Origin: Rhizobium sp.
GTDB lineage: Bacteria; Pseudomonadota; Alphaproteobacteria; Rhizobiales; Rhizobiaceae
DNA length: 19,780 nucleotides
Reading direction: 5' to 3'
NCBI GenBank assembly: GCA_003501385.1
Contig: DNPN01000077.1
Location: 1 to 19,780, forward strand
Shown here: positions 13,988 to 19,780 of the stretch, piece after piece
Layout of the letters: each line of letters begins with the position of its first letter
Numbering within the stretch: the stretch's first letter is position 1
Program-made: the position numbers and the translations under genes
Notes under the pieces: model-generated
The model's input: the letters and a program-made list of their open reading frames with translations, nothing else
Databases searched by the model: none
Told to the model about the DNA's origin: nothing

Positions 13988-16300
13988 TTATTTTTTGCGC
14001 ATAGCTTCGGCCAAGGCCGCACCCAAGCCACCCATGGCGGGCCTTTCATCGCGCGCGGGTTTGGCGTTGGCATTGCGCATCACCGCCGGGCCGCGATTGT
14101 CGCGGGCAGATGGTGGCGGGGCTTCACCGCCGTCTTTGCGCATGGTCAGGGCAATGCGCTTGCGCTTTACATCCACCTCGACCACCCGCACCTTGACCAC
14201 ATCCCCCGCCTTCACCACCTCATGCGGGTCTTTGACGAATTTATCGGCCAGTTGCGACACATGCACCAGACCATCCTGATGCACACCAATATCCACAAAA
14301 GCGCCAAAGGCGGCCACGTTGGTGACGGTGCCTTCCAGCAACATGCCGACTTTCAGATCGGTGATTTCTTCGACACCATCGGCAAAGGTGGCGGTTTTAA
14401 AGCTTGGGCGCGGGTCGCGGCCCGGCTTTTCCAGTTCCGCCAAAATGTCCTTCACGGTCGGCAGACCAAATTGCTCATCAACAAACTGGCGCGGGTCCAA
14501 GCCTTTCAGCGTGGCGCTATCGCCCATCAGCGTGCGCAAATCACGCCCGCAAGCGGCGACGATTTTCTTGGCAACGCCATAGGCTTCCGGGTGAACGGAC
14601 GAAGCATCCAGCGGCTCCTTACCATCGGGAATGCGCAAGAAGCCCGCGCATTGCTCAAAGGTGCGCGCGCCCAGACGCGGCACTTTCATCAACTCCTTGC
14701 GGCTGGCGAACGGCCCGGTCTGATCACGATGCAAGACAATCGCCTCGGCAATTGATCCACCCAGACCCGAAACGCGGGCAAGAAGCGGAGCGGACGCGGT
14801 GTTCAGATCAACCCCCACCGCATTCACCGCATCTTCCACCACGGCATCCAGCGAGCGCCCCAAACGGCCCTGATCAACATCATGCTGATACTGACCAACA
14901 CCGATGGATTTCGGATCAATCTTCACCAATTCCGCCAATGGGTCTTGCAGACGACGGGCAATGGAGACTGCCCCGCGCAAGGACACATCGAGATTGGGGA
15001 ATTCCTTGGCCGCCAGTTCCGAGGCCGAATAGACCGAAGCGCCCGCTTCCGACACGATGACTTTGGTGGGCTTTTTGCCCGTCGCTGGCATTTGCGCCAG
15101 CATATCGGCCACCAGCTTTTCCGTCTCGCGGCTGCCGGTGCCATTGCCGATGGAAATCAGATCAACACCATGTTTGCGGATCAAGCTTGCCAGCTCGGCC
15201 TGCGTGCCGCGAATGTCGTTTTTCGGCGGGAAAGGATAGACCGTTGCGGTCTCCAGCACCTTGCCGGTGCCATCCACCACGGCCACTTTCACGCCTGTGC
15301 GAATGCCCGGATCAAGCCCCATGGTGGGGCGCGAACCGGCAGGCGCTGCCAACAGCAAATCCTTGAGATTGCGGGCAAAAACGTGAATGGCCTCTTCCTC
15401 GGCCCGCTCGCGCAAATCGCGCATCAAATCCAGCGACAGCGACATGGACAGTTTGACGCGCCATGTCCAGCCCGCCACCTCCATCAGCCATTGATCGGCA
15501 GGGCCTTTCTGGCCAATCTGATAGGCGGAGGCAATCATCCGATGGGTCGGCTTGATCAGCGAGGTATCATCCTTATCGGCCTCAATCGTCAGCGTCAGAA
15601 TCTCTTCATTCCAGCCGCGCAGCATGGCCAGCGCCCGGTGGCCCGGCACGGTGGCCCAGCGCTCGAAATGGTCGAAATAATCGGCGAATTTCTCGCCCGC
15701 TGCCTGTTTTCCATCCTGCACCTTGGCATAGAGAACGGCCTTGTCTTTCAGATAGTTACGCAGGCTCTTCAGAAGGTCGGCATTTTCTGCCATGGTTTCG
15801 GCCACAATATCGCGGGCACCTTCTAGCGCCGCTTTCACATCTGCCACTTCGCCCTTCACGTAAGATTCGGCCAGTTTTGCCGGGTCGCTGCTGCGGTCTT
15901 CCCAAATGGCATTGGCCAGCGGCTCCAGACCCTTTTCACGAGCAATCTCGGCGCGGGTGCGGCGTTTGGGCTTGTAAGGCAGATAGATATCTTCCAGCTC
16001 GGCCTTGGTGGTGGTGCGGGCAATCTTGATGGCCAGTTCATCGGTCATCTTGTTTTGCGATGTAATGCTGTCGAAAATCGTTTTGCGGCGGGTGCCAAGC
16101 TCACGCAAATAGGTCAGGCGCTCAGAGAGATTGCGCAATTGCGTATCATCCAGCCCGCCGGTGACTTCTTTACGGTAGCGGGCGATGAAGGGAACGGTTG
16201 CTCCGCCATCCAGCAAATCCACGGCAGAGATCACTTGATCAGGGCGGGCATTGATTTCGCCCGCAATGATTGCTGCAATGGATTTCATGTCGTCAGCCAT
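13988..16300 (-). CDS. tex: Tex family S1 RNA-binding protein
   Basis: A 770-residue nucleic-acid-binding protein related to eukaryotic Spt6, implicated in transcription in bacteria. Domains in order: N-terminal helical Tex region (1-200), a central region leading to a YqgF/RNase H-like domain starting PTMGLDPGIRTGVKVAVV (325-342), helix-hairpin-helix segments (VDLNTASAPLLARVSGLGG and VPRLGARTFEQCAGF), and a C-terminal S1 domain (about 650-722: GTVTNVAAFGAFVDIG, DGLVHVSQL, MRKDGG). The tail is basic and disordered (ARDNRGPAVMRNANAKPARD). The start is taken as ATG 16300 (MADDMKSIAAIIAGEI), with GAGG 7 bases upstream; the frame is open to 16366 without a ribosome site. It is divergent from purD. 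Confidence 0.95.
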   Translation of the reverse strand: MADDMKSIAAIIAGEINARPDQVISAVDLLDGGATVPFIARYRKEVTGGLDDTQLRNLSERLTYLRELGTRRKTIFDSITSQNKMTDELAIKIARTTTKAELEDIYLPYKPKRRTRAEIAREKGLEPLANAIWEDRSSDPAKLAESYVKGEVADVKAALEGARDIVAETMAENADLLKSLRNYLKDKAVLYAKVQDGKQAAGEKFADYFDHFERWATVPGHRALAMLRGWNEEILTLTIEADKDDTSLIKPTHRMIASAYQIGQKGPADQWLMEVAGWTWRVKLSMSLSLDLMRDLRERAEEEAIHVFARNLKDLLLAAPAGSRPTMGLDPGIRTGVKVAVVDGTGKVLETATVYPFPPKNDIRGTQAELASLIRKHGVDLISIGNGTGSRETEKLVADMLAQMPATGKKPTKVIVSEAGASVYSASELAAKEFPNLDVSLRGAVSIARRLQDPLAELVKIDPKSIGVGQYQHDVDQGRLGRSLDAVVEDAVNAVGVDLNTASAPLLARVSGLGGSIAEAIVLHRDQTGPFASRKELMKVPRLGARTFEQCAGFLRIPDGKEPLDASSVHPEAYGVAKKIVAACGRDLRTLMGDSATLKGLDPRQFVDEQFGLPTVKDILAELEKPGRDPRPSFKTATFADGVEEITDLKVGMLLEGTVTNVAAFGAFVDIGVHQDGLVHVSQLADKFVKDPHEVVKAGDVVKVRVVEVDVKRKRIALTMRKDGGEAPPPSARDNRGPAVMRNANAKPARDERPAMGGLGAALAEAMRKK

Positions 16301-16460
16301 AGGAACCTCGTCTTTCAATTTGGTGCAGACCATAGCGTGAGCGGCTACGAAGGCAATGAAATGCACCTACACTCCACAGGAAAGCATCTGATCCGGGTTT
16401 TTCCTTGACCTTTTGCCTCTGGCCCCTTAACCGCGCATCATGTTTGACGGAGAGCGCACA

Positions 16461-17741
16461 ATGAATGTTCTGCTGATTGGTTCGGGTGGCCGCGAGCACG
16501 CTTTGGCATGGAAAATTGCCCAATCCCCCCTGCTCAACACATTGTATGCCGCCCCCGGCAATCCCGGCATTGCCGATCACGCTAACCTGACAGATCTCAA
16601 TGTAGATGATCATGCAGCCGTGATTGCGTTCTGCAAAGACAAATCCATCAATTTCGTGGTGGTTGGCCCGGAAGCGCCGCTGGTGGCTGGCCTTTCAGAC
16701 GCCTTGCGCGCCGCCGACATTCTGGTGTTTGGCCCCTCCCAAGCGGCCGCCCAGCTGGAAGGCTCCAAGGGCTTTACCAAGGATGTCTGCGCTCGCTTTA
16801 ACATTCCCACTGGCGCTTACCAGCGCTTCAACAACGCCCCAAAAGCCAAAGCCTATGTGCGCGAGCAAGGCGCTCCCATTGTTATCAAGGCCGATGGTTT
16901 GGCCGCTGGCAAGGGCGTGACCGTTGCCATGACGCTGGATGAAGCGTTATCTGCCATTGATGATTGCTTTGAAGGTGCCTTTGGTGCGGCTGGCACTGAG
17001 GTGGTGGTGGAAGCCTATCTGGATGGCGAGGAAGCCAGCTTCTTCTGCCTGTGCGATGGCAAGACGCTTCTGCCGCTGGCCACAGCCCAGGACCACAAGC
17101 GCGTGGGTGAAGGCGACACCGGCCCCAACACCGGTGGCATGGGTGCTTACTCCCCTGCTCCAGTCATGACCCCTGAGATGGTCGAGCGCACCCTGCGCGA
17201 AATCATCGAGCCCACCATGCGCGGCATGGCCGAGATGGGCATGCCGTTTTCCGGCGTATTTTTCGCAGGTCTGATGATCACCGCGAAAGGCCCCGAACTG
17301 ATTGAATACAACGTGCGTTTCGGCGATCCGGAAACGCAAGTGTTGATGATGCGCCTGAAAAGCGACCTGCTGCCGCTGCTGCACGCCTGCGCCACCGGCA
17401 CGCTGGATCAGGTTTCTGCCGAATGGAGCAATGATCCGGCGCTCACCGTGGTTTTGGCCTCCAAGGGTTATCCTGCCTCTTATGCCAAGAACACGCCCAT
17501 CACCGCCATTCCGCAGGCTTCAAGCGAAGCGAAAGTGTTTCATGCTGGCACAGCCATCAAGGATGGCACCCTTGTTGCCACCGGCGGACGCGTGCTCAAC
17601 GCCACGGCTTGCGCACCCACAGTTGCAATTGCCCAGCAAAAAGCCTATGCGCTGGTCGATTCCGTGGCATGGGATAATGGCTTTTGCCGCCGTGATATTG
17701 GATGGCGTGCCATCTCGAGAGAAAATTCTGGGCATAAGTGA
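16461..17741 (+). CDS. purD: Phosphoribosylamine-glycine ligase (GAR synthetase)
   Basis: A 426-residue ATP-grasp enzyme that joins glycine to 5-phosphoribosylamine in the second step of purine synthesis; cytoplasmic. It has GSGGREHALAW (8-18) at the N-terminus, the ATP-grasp loop VIKADGLAAGKGV (141-153), GPNTGGMGAYSPAP (221-234) and EYNVRFGDPETQ (282-293). The C-terminus ends in GFCRRDIGWRA, typical of the family. I start at ATG 16461 (MNVLLIGSGG) with GGAGAG 7 bases upstream, not at the in-frame ATG 16440. A possible promoter is TTGACC (16405-16410) with a poor -10 near 16428. It is divergent from tex. Confidence 0.96.
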   Translation: MNVLLIGSGGREHALAWKIAQSPLLNTLYAAPGNPGIADHANLTDLNVDDHAAVIAFCKDKSINFVVVGPEAPLVAGLSDALRAADILVFGPSQAAAQLEGSKGFTKDVCARFNIPTGAYQRFNNAPKAKAYVREQGAPIVIKADGLAAGKGVTVAMTLDEALSAIDDCFEGAFGAAGTEVVVEAYLDGEEASFFCLCDGKTLLPLATAQDHKRVGEGDTGPNTGGMGAYSPAPVMTPEMVERTLREIIEPTMRGMAEMGMPFSGVFFAGLMITAKGPELIEYNVRFGDPETQVLMMRLKSDLLPLLHACATGTLDQVSAEWSNDPALTVVLASKGYPASYAKNTPITAIPQASSEAKVFHAGTAIKDGTLVATGGRVLNATACAPTVAIAQQKAYALVDSVAWDNGFCRRDIGWRAISRENSGHK

Positions 17742-17834
17742 CCCAAATTGGCATGATCGATAAAATTTGAACGTTCTCCGCGATTCAAATGTAAGAAACA
17801 CGCGTTAATATGCTCCTCAACAAAAGGAGTCGCC

Positions 17835-18272
17835 ATGCGTGTTGTAATCATCGCTGCCCTTGCCATGATGGCCTCAGGTCTGGCCCATACTGCTCTGGCC
17901 GGAACGTCATCCATTGAGCAAATCACCACGTCCCGTGGCGAAACGCCCAGCGTGGTTGCCATAACATGCATCACTTGCCCGCCTGTGGACGGGACGCACA
18001 ACACACCCGTGGACACTGGCGCAAAGCTGGAGCAGGGAACACAAAAAATTGAACTCAGAGCACGGAACGGTAAACGAGAGCTGGTGCGCACAGAAGCGTG
18101 GTCGGGCGGCTCACCCGTTGTGTTCATCAACAAAGAAGGCGGCTGGCTGGATAATAACAGCCAATTGGCTGGCCTGACGAGCGATGGCATTGATTCTGCA
18201 ACAGAAACCAGCGCCGTTAACACCCATAAACTTGCGACAGACACGATGTCCCTGCGGATGAAACCGGAATAG
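17835..18272 (+). CDS. Small secreted protein, resembles rhizobial 'HPE1-like' effector-domain proteins
   Basis: A 145-residue exported protein. The signal peptide is MRVVIIAALAMMASGLAHTALA, with cleavage expected after residue 22. The mature part has a CITCPP motif (45-50; two Cys that could pair or bind metal), then EQGTQKIEL and the conserved-looking block LVRTEAWSGGSPVVFI (83-98). The tail is Ser/Thr-rich and low in structure. From memory the TEAW.GGSPVVF block resembles proteins annotated in Rhizobiaceae as 'plant virulence effector HPE1-like domain-containing'. That name does not establish a role in virulence, and I cannot confirm the match here. AGGAG lies 6 bases before the ATG. It is monocistronic, followed by a hairpin terminator. 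Confidence 0.8.
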   Translation: MRVVIIAALAMMASGLAHTALAGTSSIEQITTSRGETPSVVAITCITCPPVDGTHNTPVDTGAKLEQGTQKIELRARNGKRELVRTEAWSGGSPVVFINKEGGWLDNNSQLAGLTSDGIDSATETSAVNTHKLATDTMSLRMKPE

Positions 18273-18387
18273 AAAGCCCTGAAATTCGGCACCCTGCGAT
18301 AGCAACCAACACCTGCAACCATAGGGACATAAATTTCCAAACGTCAACTTCATATTCACTGTTTTTTTACAACCGGCCTCTAATTCT

Positions 18388-18408
18388 CAACCTTAAAGGT
18401 TGTTTTTT
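18388..18408 (+). terminator. Short intrinsic terminator before the chemoreceptor gene
   Basis: caacc (18388-18392) pairs with ggttg (18398-18402) around ttaaa, or up to 7 bp with a tighter loop, and six T follow (18403-18408). It lies 115 bases after the secreted-protein stop and 30 bases before the chemoreceptor start. The left arm can alternatively pair with aagattgagaa (18416-18426). Confidence 0.65.
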
Positions 18409-18438
18409 AAAATCCAAGATTGAGAAAACGGTGGGGAA

Positions 18439-19780
18439 ATGAAAAATCTAAATATTTCTGTAAAATTATTTTCATTGATTGGTATATTGCTGATCATATT
18501 TTCCACGATGACATTTTTACAGCTGAAATCCACAATCGATTCGCTCTACCAAGAGCGTCACGAAATGTTGCGGATGCAGGTTGAGACAGCGATTTCGGTG
18601 CTGAAGGAATTCAACGAAAGAGAGAAGGCAGGCGAATTTCCCCGTGCGGAGGCGATAAAGCGTGCCTATTCCATCGTCAATAAAATGCGCTACGAGCCAG
18701 ACGGCTATTTTTTCGGCTATGACTATGATGTCAATGTGACCCTGTTTCCCAATCCGGCCCTTATTGGTCAAAGCAGCAAGGGCAAAACCGATAAAAACGG
18801 CTATGCCTATCGTGACGATGCTGTCAAAGTTGGTCGCGCTGGTGGCGGCTTTATCCAGTTCATCGGCCCGAAACCCGGCGGCGACCCCAATGACTATAAT
18901 TATCCGAAACTGGCCTACTCCAAAGCCTTCGAGCCATGGGAGGTGGTGGTTGGCACCGGATTGTATATTGACGACCTTCAGCAAAAGGTCCGGGACAAGA
19001 TTATCGATGCGGTCATCTCGTCGATCCTTCTGATGTTGCTGGCAGTGATTGCTGCCTATCTGATCATCCGCAGCATTTCCAAACCCTTGAAGTCCATTCA
19101 CAACGCGCTGGAGGCCGTGGCGGATGACAATATACACATCTCCATTCCCCACACAGACATGAGCAATGAAGTCGGCATGATGGCGAAAGCCACCAAATCG
19201 CTTCAGGAAAAGGTGCGCGAGCGCCACGCCATGACGGAGCGCCAGCAAGAACAGCAGCGCGAGCTGGATGGCGAGCGCCAGCAAAATCTGGCGCGTCAGG
19301 CTGTGGAGGCGCGCGAACAGGCCCATGCCGTGTCCACCATTGGTGTATCGCTGGCGCGGCTGGCCGAGGGCGATCTTACGGTGCGCTGCGCCGATCTTGG
19401 CAGCAAATACGAAGCGTTGCGCTACAACTTCAACGATGCTCTGGCGAGACTTGAAGAGGCCATGGCCCGTGTCAAACTCAAGGGCAATGACATTGCCGTG
19501 AGCAAAGAAGAAATCCGTCGCGCATCTGGTGATCTGGCCAACCGTACGGAGCGTCAGGCCGCCAATCTGGAAGAGACATCGGCGGCACTGGATGAGCTGA
19601 CGGTGGCGATCCGCCAGACGGCAGATGGTGCGCGGGAAGCGGCTGGCCGGGTGCTGTCTGTGAGCAAGGAAGCGCAGCAGAGCGATGGCATTGTGACCCA
19701 TGCGATTGATGCGATGAGTGGTATTGAAAAATCTTCGGAAGAGATCACCAAGATCATTGGTGTGATTGACGAGATTGCGT
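18439..19780 (+). CDS. Methyl-accepting chemotaxis protein with single-Cache ligand domain (3' end cut by window)
   Basis: Transmembrane chemoreceptor, 447 codons present and open at the right edge. TM1 is about 8-28. A periplasmic single Cache_2-type domain (about 35-185) contains the hallmark DGYFFGYDYDVNVTLFPNP (88-106) and WEVVVGTGLYIDD (167-179). TM2 is about 189-210. A HAMP domain begins ISKPLKSI (213-220). A glutamine/glutamate-rich helix (260-295) then leads to a second HAMP-like unit with LARLAEGDLTVRCADLG (305-321). The methylation and signalling region starts RTERQAANLEETSAALDELT (369-388), as in rhizobial Mcps. The highly conserved hairpin tip and C-terminal pentapeptide lie beyond the window. 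The start is ATG 18439 with GTGGGG close upstream. Cache_2 receptors often sense small organic acids; the ligand here is unknown. Confidence 0.93.
   Translation, partial: MKNLNISVKLFSLIGILLIIFSTMTFLQLKSTIDSLYQERHEMLRMQVETAISVLKEFNEREKAGEFPRAEAIKRAYSIVNKMRYEPDGYFFGYDYDVNVTLFPNPALIGQSSKGKTDKNGYAYRDDAVKVGRAGGGFIQFIGPKPGGDPNDYNYPKLAYSKAFEPWEVVVGTGLYIDDLQQKVRDKIIDAVISSILLMLLAVIAAYLIIRSISKPLKSIHNALEAVADDNIHISIPHTDMSNEVGMMAKATKSLQEKVRERHAMTERQQEQQRELDGERQQNLARQAVEAREQAHAVSTIGVSLARLAEGDLTVRCADLGSKYEALRYNFNDALARLEEAMARVKLKGNDIAVSKEEIRRASGDLANRTERQAANLEETSAALDELTVAIRQTADGAREAAGRVLSVSKEAQQSDGIVTHAIDAMSGIEKSSEEITKIIGVIDEIA

Noticed and set aside
14882..15826. 314-codon plus-strand frame opposite tex
   Set aside because: Antisense of a full-length Tex protein; composition (many His, Gln, Arg) is typical of a shadow frame.
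18517..19701. 394-codon minus-strand frame opposite the chemoreceptor
   Set aside because: The plus-strand frame from 18439 encodes complete Cache, HAMP and signalling segments, so the minus frame is a shadow.

Overview
The window looks like a chromosomal core segment from a member of the Rhizobiaceae (Agrobacterium/Allorhizobium/Rhizobium group). Several features point there: a short ModE lacking a molybdate-sensing domain beside modABC, a dmeRF nickel/cobalt efflux pair, DUF1217 and DUF6101 family proteins, a small secreted protein like those annotated 'HPE1-like' in rhizobia, and a Cache-type chemoreceptor. This assignment rests on protein recognition from memory; no database search was possible. 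I see no transposase, integrase, phage gene, CRISPR array, tRNA or rRNA.

Layout. Bases 1-220 hold a near-perfect 45-base hairpin and no convincing gene. A diguanylate-cyclase-like protein with a destroyed GGDEF motif lies on the minus strand (221-1291). It is divergent from a plus-strand unit of Sua5 (tRNA t6A synthesis), a D-2-hydroxyacid/2-hydroxyglutarate dehydrogenase-type flavoprotein, and ModE(S). modE(S) runs into the convergent modC with a 20-base coding overlap. modABC is read leftward from a promoter (TTGTCT-17-TATATC) whose -10 box sits inside a 14+14 bp palindrome matching the ModE operator layout. Repressor, operator and transporter therefore form one visible control circuit for molybdate uptake.

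Upstream of modA, on the same strand, is a 729-residue protein built from six DUF1217 repeats. Then come a 466-base gene-free stretch, a DUF6101 protein and a strong terminator. dmeF and dmeR follow on the minus strand, with a G-tract operator abutting the dmeR start. ubiA (ubiquinone), cfa (cyclopropane fatty acids) and tex (RNA-binding S1 protein) are also on the minus strand. purD is divergent from tex, and is followed by a small secreted protein and a methyl-accepting chemotaxis protein cut by the right edge.

Most genes are conserved housekeeping or metal-homeostasis functions. The least explained items are the DUF1217 repeat protein, the degenerate GGDEF protein, the 5' hairpin, the secreted CxxCPP protein, and the coupling of t6A synthesis, a flavoprotein dehydrogenase and a molybdenum-cofactor-linked repressor in one apparent operon. 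I found no clear evidence of an entirely new multi-gene system.
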